DNA of 39,573 nucleotides from contig LWDN01000047.1 in NCBI GenBank assembly GCA_002083515.1, positions 60,857-100,429 on the forward strand. Direction: 5' to 3'. Positions 7,551-16,445 of the stretch are shown in pieces; within the stretch, counting starts at the first letter, position 1, and every line of letters begins with the position of its first letter. The notes under the pieces are model-generated. The model searched no databases, was not told the DNA's origin, and was given only the letters and a program-made list of their open reading frames with translations. This stretch comes from Proteobacteria bacterium HN_bin10. GTDB taxonomy: Bacteria > Pseudomonadota > Alphaproteobacteria > Caulobacterales > Aquidulcibacteraceae. The translations under genes were made by a program, and so were the position numbers.

Positions 7551-9572
7551 TCATATTCGCCGCTCGATCGGCATGTGCATAGAAAACCAACTGACTACTC
7601 GCGTCACATAGTCAAAAGTTGTTGGCATTCTGCGAGGGCCGTGTCCCTCCAGCGGGTAAGTCACAAGAACTGAGTCTACGTCGTGGCGCAGCAGCGCGTG
7701 ATGAAACTCTATGGCCTGGCCCGGAGGCGTATTCTTATCTAATGCGCCGCAAATCGTGAGCGTTGGCGCGCTAGCATTTTCGGCAAAGTGAATGGGACTG
7801 CGCGTGAAGTATTTTCCATTCGGATTGTCAATGTCATCGGCGAGAAACATCTCGCAGAAATGACCTATGTGGCAGGTTAGATGCTCACTTACCCAATTGG
7901 TGACGGGAACCACGGGCACGGCAGCAGCGAACAGGTCGCTTTGCGTGATCAGCCATGCGGACATGAACCCGCCATAGCTTCCACCCGTCACACCGATACG
8001 CGCGGGATCGGCGATGCCTTTCGCAATCAGCGCCTCAACGCCAGATGTGAAGTCGAGCGTGTCCGCGCCGCCCATATCCCCAAAAACATGGCGGGCAAAC
8101 TCCTGGCCTCGACCAGATGAACCTCGGGGGTTCACCAACAGAACGGCAAACCCTTCCGCGAGCAGGCTTTGATCCAGTATCGATTTCCCGATATATCGCG
8201 GGCGATAGAACCAAACCGGTCCTCCGTGTATCTCCACCACCAAGGGATGCGGCCCCGAGCCCTTGGGCCTAAGCAACCATCCGCAAATCTCCATCCCGTC
8301 CGGCGCACTCCAGCGCACAGCTTCGGCCGAGCCCAGCTCACTCAGCGCTGTCGCGGTGACTGGCTCGACAATAGTCAACACCTCTTCCTGAACATCCCCG
8401 ATGACTCGGAGCACCGTCGGCGGCGTAAACCAACCCTCTCGCATTAGCACGACGGCATCGCGCTGGGGGCCACAACCAGCTGCCTCGGCAAAACGCACGC
8501 CCGATGGCGTTTCCGTTTCTGAACTCCATAGTTCGGCTGGGGTGTTTGAGGCCGTATCATAGATCAAAACTAGGTTGGCGAACGCGCGCGCGCCGGTGAT
8601 CAAAACCGTTCGGTCGTCGCGCCACGCGGTCGATACCGCATCACATTGTCCAGTGTTGGCGACCGTCACCTCACCCGATTGAGCTGAAAGGATCAGAAGT
8701 TGCCCGGCGACGATGGTGCGATCGCTGCAGACAGCCTCGACCACGGCAAGATTGTTTCCGGAGGGCGAGGCCGAAAGCCATCCGAGCTGATCTCGCGGCG
8801 TGTATAAGACGCGCGCGGCGTCGCCGTCGATCGAAAATGATCGAACGTTTGCGGAGTACCACGCCTCTTCGCCAGCATTGTCAGAGCAGACCCCTGCAAT
8901 CACATTTGGGCCCAGCCAAACGGCTTCCCACACGTTGACGCCTTGTGGAGAAACCCGTCGCGCTCGGTCGGCTTCGACATCGTATACCCAGGCACTTCGC
9001 CCACTATCGAGCGCAATACGCTCCTCGACCTCGGGCAACCATGCAGGTTTGTCTTTTTCAGACTGCTTCAGCGCGAAACCGCCTTGTGCACCGGCAAGGT
9101 CGACGCCGTAGCCGGCAACACCGAGTAATATTTGTCGGCCATCGGGCGACCAGTGATGATATTCGATCCAACCTTCTAGACCAACGGTGTCACGGGTCTT
9201 TCCGCTCTCCATATCCAAGATGCGCAAGCGGTAAATGAACGCATTCTCTCGATCAGAGAGAAAGGCCAATTGAGTCCCGTCCGGCGACCATCGCGGCAAA
9301 CGATCGGAGTTCGATCCACCTTCAACGAGATCAATCTTGCCTGTTTCAAGTTCGATCAGCGCAATCCTTGTGGTCGGCATCCCCTCCAGCGCGTCACAGA
9401 CCGTCGCCGACGCAGCCAATGTTTTTCCATCCGGGGAGCAGGCCAAATCGGCCAGGTCCGCAACTGCTCCCTCGCCAGGCCGAAGCCAATTTTTATAGCG
9501 TTCTGCGACGGCCTGAAACATGGCCGTGTCACGAATGTCCGCCTTCACATATTGCGCGCGGTGGTGGTTCAT
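7551..9572 (-). CDS. S9 family prolyl-oligopeptidase-type serine peptidase (B)
   Basis: This 673-residue protein has an N-terminal beta-propeller with repeated WSPDG-type blades (RWSPDGTQLAFLSD, HHWSPDGRQILL) over about 1-410, then an alpha/beta-hydrolase domain. The triad is visible: Ser532 in GVTGGSYGG, Asp612 in CGALDKNTPP and His644 in LEGHGPRR. The oxyanion region is HGGPVWFYRPRY. The length fits acylaminoacyl- or prolyl-type S9 enzymes and also lasso-peptide isopeptidases. No signal peptide is seen, so it should be cytoplasmic. Its ATG overlaps the stop of the isomerase gene (ATGA). Confidence 0.9.
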   Translation of the reverse strand: MNHHRAQYVKADIRDTAMFQAVAERYKNWLRPGEGAVADLADLACSPDGKTLAASATVCDALEGMPTTRIALIELETGKIDLVEGGSNSDRLPRWSPDGTQLAFLSDRENAFIYRLRILDMESGKTRDTVGLEGWIEYHHWSPDGRQILLGVAGYGVDLAGAQGGFALKQSEKDKPAWLPEVEERIALDSGRSAWVYDVEADRARRVSPQGVNVWEAVWLGPNVIAGVCSDNAGEEAWYSANVRSFSIDGDAARVLYTPRDQLGWLSASPSGNNLAVVEAVCSDRTIVAGQLLILSAQSGEVTVANTGQCDAVSTAWRDDRTVLITGARAFANLVLIYDTASNTPAELWSSETETPSGVRFAEAAGCGPQRDAVVLMREGWFTPPTVLRVIGDVQEEVLTIVEPVTATALSELGSAEAVRWSAPDGMEICGWLLRPKGSGPHPLVVEIHGGPVWFYRPRYIGKSILDQSLLAEGFAVLLVNPRGSSGRGQEFARHVFGDMGGADTLDFTSGVEALIAKGIADPARIGVTGGSYGGFMSAWLITQSDLFAAAVPVVPVTNWVSEHLTCHIGHFCEMFLADDIDNPNGKYFTRSPIHFAENASAPTLTICGALDKNTPPGQAIEFHHALLRHDVDSVLVTYPLEGHGPRRMPTTFDYVTRVVSWFSMHMPIERRI

Positions 9573-10108
9573 TCCCCGGCCTCGACTCTAATGGTTACGG
9601 GAAGCGGGTTCGTCAGCATGCCTCTGGGCGGGCGTGCGTCCGATAGGAGTGATTGGTGCAGGGCTTGCAATGCCTGCAGACCCTCGGTGACTTCGCCGAA
9701 CACGGCGAAACCGGCTCCGTCCGGCGACCTCGCTCCACCTTCGTCCAGGCTCGGCTCGTCTCGCATGCAGACAAAGAAATCTCCAAAGGCCGTACCGATC
9801 GGACCGCGCGCAAGCGACACCGCTCCGGCTCGATGCCTAAGCCCAGTGGTGCTGGTAGGCTCATGTTGAATCTTCGGGATCGCTGCTCCTTCGGCGTCGC
9901 TTAGCAAGTCAGCTACGCCGACCTGCAAGACTTCTATGGGGGGAAGTTCGGACGCCTCGCCTCCCGAACGCGTCGCGCGATAGATGCGTGCTCTGGAACA
10001 CAGCGTCGTCTCAATGGCCGAGAGGAATCCATTGACGCTCGCGAGGGCACGATCTGCTCGCAAAGCGATCACTGCTCGACCACCCTCCCAAATCAGCTCG
10101 ACATTCAT
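9569..10108 (-). CDS. Cyclophilin-like peptidyl-prolyl cis-trans isomerase
   Basis: This 179-residue protein carries cyclophilin landmarks: RIYRATRSG (position of the FHR region), KIQHEPTSTTGLRHRAGAVSLARG, GDFFVCMRD (the FFI core) and GFAVFGEVTEGL. The usual QGG loop is altered to LQVGVADLL. Family members isomerise X-Pro bonds. There is no signal peptide, so it is predicted cytoplasmic. Start and stop each overlap a neighbouring S9 peptidase gene by an ATGA, so the three are translationally coupled. This supports a joint job on proline-containing peptides. ATG at 10108 was chosen over an earlier frame start for that overlap. Confidence 0.8.
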   Translation of the reverse strand: MNVELIWEGGRAVIALRADRALASVNGFLSAIETTLCSRARIYRATRSGGEASELPPIEVLQVGVADLLSDAEGAAIPKIQHEPTSTTGLRHRAGAVSLARGPIGTAFGDFFVCMRDEPSLDEGGARSPDGAGFAVFGEVTEGLQALQALHQSLLSDARPPRGMLTNPLPVTIRVEAGE

Positions 10109-12504
10109 GACGTGGCTCCGCTTCGCGCCGCCATCGCTGCGGCAAGGCGCGGCTTCCACAAATCGATGTCCGTTGCGATGGACACATTCGTCGGCGGTGT
10201 TTCGTTGAGGAGATGTCGGACGAAATAGTCGAACCTTCTTCGTTCCGCAATGCCGGGCACTTCATGAGCTACATTCGGCATCACAAACAAGTCGTAGTCC
10301 TTGTTGTGTTCAATGAGCGACTGCAGAAGCTGAAACAGACCGGCCGGGTGGCAGCCGCTATCAAGCAGTCCGTGAATGAACAGAATTTTCCCGCGCAAGC
10401 CCGCGGCATACGTGCTCGCGGCCTGGGCAGAAAACTGCTCAACGGATTGTGCACCCTGATATCGTTCACCCCAGCTATGCCAAAAGAGACGTTGGTCGTA
10501 GTTACCGCTGCAAGCAACCGCGACCTTGAAAACGTCAGGCCGACGAAATGCGGCAAGCGCTGCACCGTATCCGCCGCCGGAAAATCCAGTCACGCCGACC
10601 CGGTTCAGGTCAATCCATGGGTGCTGTCGGGCAAGTTGATTTAGCGCTGCGACGTGATCATCCACATCCGAGGCGCGCTCCAGCGCACCAAACGAGTGCT
10701 CTCGAAACTTGCGATCCCGATAGGCGGAGCCCCGGCCGTCTATGACCGTGACCGCAAAACCGAGTCTAGACAGTGCGGCGGGTACGGCAAAAATGAAGTC
10801 CGAGAACGGGTCCGCAAACGCCGATTTCGGTACGAACGAAAGCTGTGGGCCGCCGTAAATGTAGTCGATGATTGGGGTCCGTTCGCTTAGCAGCGCAGGC
10901 GGCGGTTTGAACAACAGCCCAAAGATTGGCGTCTGGCCGTCAGCCGCCACTGCCTCAAAGGGTATTGGCCATTCCCAATCTTGTGCAAGATGCTTCGGCG
11001 TTGCGCGCTCGACTTCTGCGATAACCTCACCACAACGAGATCGAATTACAGTTCGTGGAAAGGCGCCGATTTTCGCCACTGTCTCAATCAATCGATCACC
11101 TCGTGGCGACACGCCGGAGATATCCCGGTTGTCACCTCCGCTGATGGCAAGAACCAGCAATGCGTAATCGTCATGCGACCAAATGATGTGATCGTTGTCG
11201 TCATCGCACAGTGGCCGGATGACGCCATAATCCAGCGATGCGACACAAGGCGTTCTTAGGTAAGGGTCCAAACCATCTTTGAGTCCTGCCGCCAGCAGCA
11301 ATACGTCGCGCCTAGCCTCATCGACCGAAAGCACGGAGCGAACTCGCCAATCCCCCTCGGTGACCTGTCGCTTCAATCGGCCCGACTTCAAATCGTAGAG
11401 ATAGAGATGTCCATTACCTGACCGCTCCGAATACCAGAGAAGTTCCTCGGTTGCGGGCAAAAACCTAGCAAGTGTCGGCCCGTACACATCGACTGAAAGC
11501 TCGAGGTAGCTGACGCTCTCCTCAGTGAAGACGCTTCTCGCCGCGCCCGAAGAACCATTGACCTCAATGATCTCGACGGATTTCTCGCCTCGCTCAATGT
11601 CAGCGACGTAGATTCGCTCGCCGTCCGCCGACCACCATGCCAGTCCTGCACTGAAAGGCGTGTCATACATTCGCACGGCGTGTAGAGGCGGGCGCTCTAC
11701 GCGCTTGACTATCCCGGAATCAGCCTCGATGAGCAGCAATTCATAACGCGTGACGTGTTCGTCGCCCGGAAGCGCGGTGGGGATGTCGATGCTGAGTGGC
11801 CGACCGCCGGCCTCCTGACCGGAATAAAAAACCACAGGCCAGGTGCGCACGCTGCGATCATCGGTGCGGATCGTCAGTAGCCTGCGTGAGCAAGGAGACC
11901 AGATCGCTTCTGGTGGAGAAGGTGGCGCTGGGACGGCACGGTAGGCCGCTGGCTTTGCGCCGTACGAGTGCAAAAGCGATCCGTCCTGAGTGACCGGCCT
12001 CTTTTTGCCAGTCGCAAGATCAATTATGACAAGATTATCCGCCTCGCGGAACACGGCTAGACGCCGGTCGGGCGAAACGAGCCAATGTGATCGCGCGTTT
12101 TCTGGTTTCGCTTCTTCGACAACGCCGCGCTCTTCGATGTATTGAAATCGCCGTCCGTATGCTTCGAACCAAACCGTTAGGGGCGCAAGGGTTACGCGCG
12201 CGCCTGGCAGCGACCCGCACAACCCTTCCGCAGCTTCTAAACCCACCAAACCTGCAAAAGCCGACATCACGTCGGCCAGGGTGATGCACGCTAGCTCAGC
12301 ACCATCTTCGCCGTTGACGATTCGGTACTCCGCCCCGGCTACGCCGGCTCGCTCGTACCAAAACGCTCCAGTGTCACTGATCCAACGCGGAAAAATGTGG
12401 CCGTTTACGACGAGCGCTTGGTGTTGCCATTGCAGAAAGCGTTCAGCTTCTGCGTACCGAGCCCGCATGTCGGGCGCGGCCTGAAGGTGCGCGACGTTAG
12501 ACAA
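10105..12504 (-). CDS. S9 family dipeptidyl-peptidase-IV-like serine peptidase (A)
   Basis: This 799-residue protein has a DPP-IV-type beta-propeller (about 40-540; for example SPDRRLAVFREADNLVIID and AIWSPCSRRLL) and a C-terminal hydrolase domain. The triad is Ser642 in GVTGFSGGGYG, Asp715 in HGLLDSGCHP and His747 in NVAHEVPG. DPP-IV-like enzymes remove X-Pro or X-Ala dipeptides from N-termini. No signal sequence is present, unlike many secreted bacterial DPP-IVs, so it is predicted to act inside the cell. It is first in the operon. The start used is TTG at 12504; an ATG 12 codons in (12468) is an alternative. The promoter and operator lie just upstream. Confidence 0.88.
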   Translation of the reverse strand: MSNVAHLQAAPDMRARYAEAERFLQWQHQALVVNGHIFPRWISDTGAFWYERAGVAGAEYRIVNGEDGAELACITLADVMSAFAGLVGLEAAEGLCGSLPGARVTLAPLTVWFEAYGRRFQYIEERGVVEEAKPENARSHWLVSPDRRLAVFREADNLVIIDLATGKKRPVTQDGSLLHSYGAKPAAYRAVPAPPSPPEAIWSPCSRRLLTIRTDDRSVRTWPVVFYSGQEAGGRPLSIDIPTALPGDEHVTRYELLLIEADSGIVKRVERPPLHAVRMYDTPFSAGLAWWSADGERIYVADIERGEKSVEIIEVNGSSGAARSVFTEESVSYLELSVDVYGPTLARFLPATEELLWYSERSGNGHLYLYDLKSGRLKRQVTEGDWRVRSVLSVDEARRDVLLLAAGLKDGLDPYLRTPCVASLDYGVIRPLCDDDNDHIIWSHDDYALLVLAISGGDNRDISGVSPRGDRLIETVAKIGAFPRTVIRSRCGEVIAEVERATPKHLAQDWEWPIPFEAVAADGQTPIFGLLFKPPPALLSERTPIIDYIYGGPQLSFVPKSAFADPFSDFIFAVPAALSRLGFAVTVIDGRGSAYRDRKFREHSFGALERASDVDDHVAALNQLARQHPWIDLNRVGVTGFSGGGYGAALAAFRRPDVFKVAVACSGNYDQRLFWHSWGERYQGAQSVEQFSAQAASTYAAGLRGKILFIHGLLDSGCHPAGLFQLLQSLIEHNKDYDLFVMPNVAHEVPGIAERRRFDYFVRHLLNETPPTNVSIATDIDLWKPRLAAAMAARSGATS

Positions 12505-12536
12505 CGCATTAGCCCCGGAAAGGTGTCTGATGTGGG

Positions 12537-12567
12537 ACTATACGATCATATAGCACCTGTTTGTCAA
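12537..12567 (-). promoter_or_regulatory. Promoter and TetR operator of the peptidase operon
   Basis: On the minus strand TTGACA (12562-12567) is followed after 19 bp by TATAGT (12537-12542). The 16-bp site CTATACGATCATATAG at 12538-12553 overlaps the -10 box and spacer. Its exact reverse complement lies at 13235-13250 before the receptor gene. Two copies flanking the tetR gene point to it being the TetR operator; binding here would block the peptidase operon. Confidence 0.75.
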
Positions 12568-13211
12568 CGCCTGGTAACGTCGTCCGTCAAACCTAGACAG
12601 TTGATGAACCGGACGTGTAGCTCAGCCAATTCGGAGATCGTGTCAGCGCTAGTTAGGTCCACACCGAGCATTCGTTCGAACAAAGGGCGAAACGCAAAAG
12701 GGCCGAGTTGCATCGAGAACAGGATCATCATCAAGCTGGACCAATTCGGATGTGACTTGCCTGGTTCGATCAGGGCTTTGGCAGTTTGCTCGAAGGCGCT
12801 GAAGACTTCTTCGACAAAGTGATCGCTGGTGTGATGCACGTCGAAAAGAGCGCGCCGGATGAAGTCGGTAAGCTCATGATTTTGGCTGAGAAGCCCGGAC
12901 CGCTCAGGGAGCGCGTCGACAAGCCGACCCTCGGCCAAAAGGGCACTATGTGTGTTCATAATCTTGCGGAGTTCTGACAGCACATGGTGCTCGACCGCCC
13001 GCAGCAGGTCTTCTTTTGAGCCGAAATGGAAGCGGATCAAACCGCGAGAGACTCCCGCCGTATCCGCGATATCTCCAATCGAAGCAGCCTCATAGCCCAG
13101 CCGCGCAAAGAGGTTGAGTGCTGCTTTAAGCAGCCTGGCCTTCCCATCGTCCCCTACTGGCAACTCCGAGCCGCCCGCACGAATCTGATCGCTGGAGTTT
13201 CCGACTCCCAT
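12564..13211 (-). CDS. TetR-family transcriptional regulator
   Basis: This 215-residue protein has the TetR N-terminal HTH at about residues 24-70 (ALNLFARLGYEAASIGDIADTAGVSRGLIRFHFGSKEDLL). A helical ligand-binding C-terminal domain follows. The ATG at 13211 is chosen because it gives the usual TetR length; a longer frame to 13385 would cross the operator and the receptor start. Its gene lies between two identical 16-bp palindromic sites that sit in the promoters of the peptidase operon and of the tetR/receptor divergent pair. It probably represses both and itself, with a peptide or breakdown product as inducer (inference). Confidence 0.88.
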   Translation of the reverse strand: MGVGNSSDQIRAGGSELPVGDDGKARLLKAALNLFARLGYEAASIGDIADTAGVSRGLIRFHFGSKEDLLRAVEHHVLSELRKIMNTHSALLAEGRLVDALPERSGLLSQNHELTDFIRRALFDVHHTSDHFVEEVFSAFEQTAKALIEPGKSHPNWSSLMMILFSMQLGPFAFRPLFERMLGVDLTSADTISELAELHVRFINCLGLTDDVTRR

Positions 13212-13250
13212 TGACAGCGCGTCCTCTCTAGGCGCTATATGATCGTATAG
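13211..13250 (+). promoter_or_regulatory. Promoter and TetR operator for the TonB receptor / tetR
   Basis: TTGACA at 13211-13216 is followed after 19 bp by TATATG at 13236-13241, directed at the receptor gene. CTATATGATCGTATAG at 13235-13250 overlaps that -10 box. On the minus strand a weaker promoter toward tetR would also overlap the site. The TTGACA begins on the last base of the tetR start codon. Confidence 0.7.
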
Positions 13251-13290
13251 TGCGCGGTAACAAGCGCTAGTATTCTTCGGGAGGGCTGCA

Positions 13291-15510
13291 ATGGCAACGA
13301 CAATGAAATGGATGCTGGGCCTGGCCGTCTCGAGCGCAGCCATGAGCTTTTCCTCGGGAACCTGGGCACAGGTAGAAGCTGGCACCGCAGCTCAAGCCAT
13401 TCAAAATGATGAGGAAATTGTCGTTACCGCGGAACGGCGCGAAATGCGTCTTCAAGACGTTCCCGCGTCGGTTTCTGTAATTGATCCGCAGGCATTGTCG
13501 TCGCAGGGCCTAAATCAGCTCCAGGACATCGCTTCTCGAACGCCCGGTCTGGAGGTGAGCAGTCTGGGAGGCGCAGGGCGTCAGCAAATCACCCTCCGCG
13601 GCATTACTACTGGCAACGACATTAGTCCTACGGTCGCGATCTACCTGGACGATGTGCCGTATGGTTCAAGCGTGCCGACTGGCGGCTCGGCGCAACTCGC
13701 TCTTGAACTTGGCTCCTTTGACCTAGATCGGATCGAGGTTCTTCGGGGGCCGCAAGGCACGCTGTACGGCGCAGGCGCGTTCGGCGGGCTGCTCAAGTAT
13801 GTGCTTGAGGCGCCCCGCCTCAACGAAGCTTCCGGCAGACTGCAAGCAGAGGGCGCGCAAATCGATGAAGGCGGAACACTGTTCGGCGTGCGTGCGGCGG
13901 CCAATCTTCCCCTAGTCGAAGATGTTTTTGCCCTTCGCTTTACGGGCGCGTTCAATCAATCTCCGGGATACGTCGACAACGTCGTCAGTGGCGAAGAAGA
14001 TGTCGATAGCAGCGACACGAGCGTGGCGCGGGTGTCATTGCTCACGCAAGTTAGCGATCGGCTGACGCTCAGAGCGTCCGTGTTTGGGCAAGACATTGAT
14101 CGAGATGGTTCTTCTTTAGTTGACTACAATCGTGTCACTGGACAGCCGAATTCTGGCGACCTGACCCAAGCCCGTTTGCTAGACGAACCGTTTTCTCAGC
14201 AGTATCGCCTTTACTCTGCAGGCGCTGATTTAGATTTAGGATTCGCCACCGCCTCGGGAACCATCGGCCGTCAGACGATCGACACGCAGTTTTTTACCGA
14301 CGCAAGCCCGCTTTACGTGCCTTTCCTCGGAGGACTCTTGGCGTCCCTCGGCAGTCCAGTGGACGCTATAGGGGTGCCAGGCTTCTACGAGACAGAGAAA
14401 ACTACAGCCGAGTTTCGTCTCGTATCACCTGAAGATCAGGGCATAGCTTGGATTGCCGGCCTGTTCTTCGCTGACGAGGGCAATACGAACTTTCAACAAC
14501 TTGTCGGCTTCAATGGCGGGGTTCAGCAGGCCATTGACATTGGAACGTTTCAATTGGACGCAGACTTCCAGGAAGTTGCTGTCTATGGCAACGCAACGCT
14601 ACGACTTTCCCCGAGTTTCGATGTTACCGCGGGGCTGAGGTTCAGTGACTACGAACAAACATACACCCAGTTCGGAAGTGGATTGTTGGCAGCAAGCAAC
14701 CCAGGGTCCACAGCATCGGACAATGCGGCCACGTACTTGGCTACGGCTCGCTATCGCCCAAGCGACGACACCATGTTCTACCTCCGCGCCGCGAGCGGAT
14801 TCCGTCCCGGTGGACCGAACCTGATTGCCCTTGATCCAATAACCGGCGATCCCGTTGGCGATCCTACGTATGACTCCGATAGTCTTTGGAATTACGAAGC
14901 CGGCGTGAAGACGCAGCTCAGCCCAGAGTTCGACATCGAAGCTGCGATTTTTCAAGTTGATTGGCAGGACATTCAATTGTTGAGGTCAGTCAGTGGAGTC
15001 ACGCAACTGACCAACGGGGGCGGAGCGCAGACTAAAGGTGTTGAACTCACCGCGAGGTATCGACCAACCGAGGCCCTGACATTTTCAGGCGTCGCTACTT
15101 ATCAGGATGCGCGCCTGACCGACGCAGTACCAGAACTCGGTGCCGCGGAAGACGAGCGTTTGCCTCACGTGCCCCGCTTCTCAGCGGTCCTGTCTGTCGA
15201 TCATGCCAGCGCCATCGGAAATGGCATCGAATTGCGAGCGGGCGCGAGCGTTCGCTACGTAGGTGAGCGCTTCGCGTCATTCGACGGTTCGGCAACAGCT
15301 CCTCAGTACCAACTGCCAAGCTACACAACCGTTGACCTGAGAATTGGGCTCGGTTTCGCGGAGTGGGATTTGTCTCTGTATGGTCGAAACGTCACTGATG
15401 AACGCGCACAATTGTCTGCTGACATGACGCTTGCGGCAGCCGGCGGGCCTGCTCGTGTCGCTGTTGCACAACCTCGAACGTTTGGGATCGTCGCTTCACG
15501 AGCATTTTAG
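13291..15510 (+). CDS. TonB-dependent outer-membrane receptor
   Basis: This 739-residue protein has a signal peptide (about 1-27, ending SSGTWAQ), a TonB-box-like EEIVVTAERRE at about 41-51, and a plug domain with LQDVPASVSVID and GIEVLRGPQGTLYGAGAFGG-type motifs (here RIEVLRGPQGTLYGAGAFGG). A beta-barrel follows and ends in aromatic Phe (VASRAF), as expected for BAM insertion. Such receptors import siderophores, vitamins, glycans or peptides with TonB energy. The neighbouring intracellular peptidases under the same operator suggest a peptide ligand (inference). GGGAGGG precedes the ATG. No FecI/FecR or inner-membrane transporter accompanies it. Confidence 0.92.
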   Translation: MATTMKWMLGLAVSSAAMSFSSGTWAQVEAGTAAQAIQNDEEIVVTAERREMRLQDVPASVSVIDPQALSSQGLNQLQDIASRTPGLEVSSLGGAGRQQITLRGITTGNDISPTVAIYLDDVPYGSSVPTGGSAQLALELGSFDLDRIEVLRGPQGTLYGAGAFGGLLKYVLEAPRLNEASGRLQAEGAQIDEGGTLFGVRAAANLPLVEDVFALRFTGAFNQSPGYVDNVVSGEEDVDSSDTSVARVSLLTQVSDRLTLRASVFGQDIDRDGSSLVDYNRVTGQPNSGDLTQARLLDEPFSQQYRLYSAGADLDLGFATASGTIGRQTIDTQFFTDASPLYVPFLGGLLASLGSPVDAIGVPGFYETEKTTAEFRLVSPEDQGIAWIAGLFFADEGNTNFQQLVGFNGGVQQAIDIGTFQLDADFQEVAVYGNATLRLSPSFDVTAGLRFSDYEQTYTQFGSGLLAASNPGSTASDNAATYLATARYRPSDDTMFYLRAASGFRPGGPNLIALDPITGDPVGDPTYDSDSLWNYEAGVKTQLSPEFDIEAAIFQVDWQDIQLLRSVSGVTQLTNGGGAQTKGVELTARYRPTEALTFSGVATYQDARLTDAVPELGAAEDERLPHVPRFSAVLSVDHASAIGNGIELRAGASVRYVGERFASFDGSATAPQYQLPSYTTVDLRIGLGFAEWDLSLYGRNVTDERAQLSADMTLAAAGGPARVAVAQPRTFGIVASRAF

Positions 15511-15664
15511 ATCCGGTTGTTTTGTGTCGTCGCCAATCAAGACTGAGGGCGACGACGCAAACTCGTCTGAACCCGCACATGGCACGCACAAGTGGGGATC
15601 CGCGACAATTAGCTGACTAAGCATCGACTAACGGGGCATTCATCAGGCTAGGCGGCTCGCCAGC

Positions 15665-15856
15665 ATGCGTAGATCGACTAAATCAGCCTTGGTCCGCACC
15701 AAGAGGTTTGACGAAATTGACGCCAACCTCATCAGCCAATTGCAAGCGAACGCGCGACTTTCCTGCAGAACTCTCGCCAAGCGCGTTGGCCTTTCGAGCA
15801 GCGCGGTCTGGGACAGAATTAAGCGATTGGAGAGCAGTGGTCTGATCCTGGGGTAG
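15665..15856 (+). pseudogene. Truncated Lrp/AsnC-type regulator (HTH only)
   Basis: The 63 codons encode the Lrp/AsnC N-terminal DNA-binding part: FDEIDANLISQLQANARLS, then LAKRVGLSSSAVWDRIKRLE and SGLILG. A stop follows where the family normally continues with a linker and RAM domain of about 90 more residues. It is likely a broken gene cut at the cargo/backbone junction. It could still bind DNA as a bare HTH. The 154 bp before it, after the receptor stop, show nothing else. Confidence 0.65.
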
Positions 15857-16019
15857 GCGAGGCGCGAATGCGCCGATTCTGCACTCTGTGCCTCCGCTGC
15901 CGGACATTGACCGAGCTAATCTACGAAATGCCGGACATTGTGCGGCTTTAGCTCGGCCTGACGTTTGCGTCCCGTTGCTCGCGGATGGTCTGCGAGCAAT
16001 CCGCGCTTTGCGGGGGTCG

Positions 16020-16441
16020 ATGATGTCCGGAGCGATGCCGCCGAACAGACAGAGACGCGACAAATATTTTGTCCTCGTTGTTTTGACCCTGTCCGTTTTG
16101 GCGTCAGGGTCGATTGGCACGCAATTTGTCGCTGCGGTCTTCGACTATCAGCGTCGGGTGCGCGTGTCACGCTCACGACCGCGCATGATTGGACCGACGT
16201 GGTCCCACTCGGCTTTCTAGAAGCGTCGGCCAAGCCATCGGGCAAGCGAAAGGCGCCGTCTGCGGGGCAGGGCGACCTCTTTGCGCAGCCTGGTCCCAAG
16301 CTCTCTGACCTGGCGCTCGCGGGCTTCCGCACCTCTGACGGCGCGCGCATGGCGCCGCCGCCAAATCCCCCGCCAAGCCCGCCACCCGCTGCGTCGCTCG
16401 ACGCAAGTCCGGCGCGCAAACCGCGCTGGACGGGAGTGTAA
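16020..16441 (+). pseudogene. traG: Remnant of coupling protein TraG/VirD4 (internal deletion)
   Basis: In related elements the traG coupling ATPase gene (about 650 codons) directly precedes copG-trbB. Here that slot holds only about 420 bp. The first part, from ATG 16020, reads a membrane helix then GTQFVAAVFDYQRRV, resembling the first transmembrane region of TraG. The second part, in another frame and ending 16441, is a Pro-rich tail (HDWTDVVPLGF, then APPPNPPPSPPP) suitable for a TraG C-terminus. No Walker motifs remain. The reading is inferred from context and weak motif likeness; alternatively it encodes an unrelated small protein of up to 158 residues (15965-16441). Confidence 0.45.
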
Positions 16442-16445
16442 TTCC

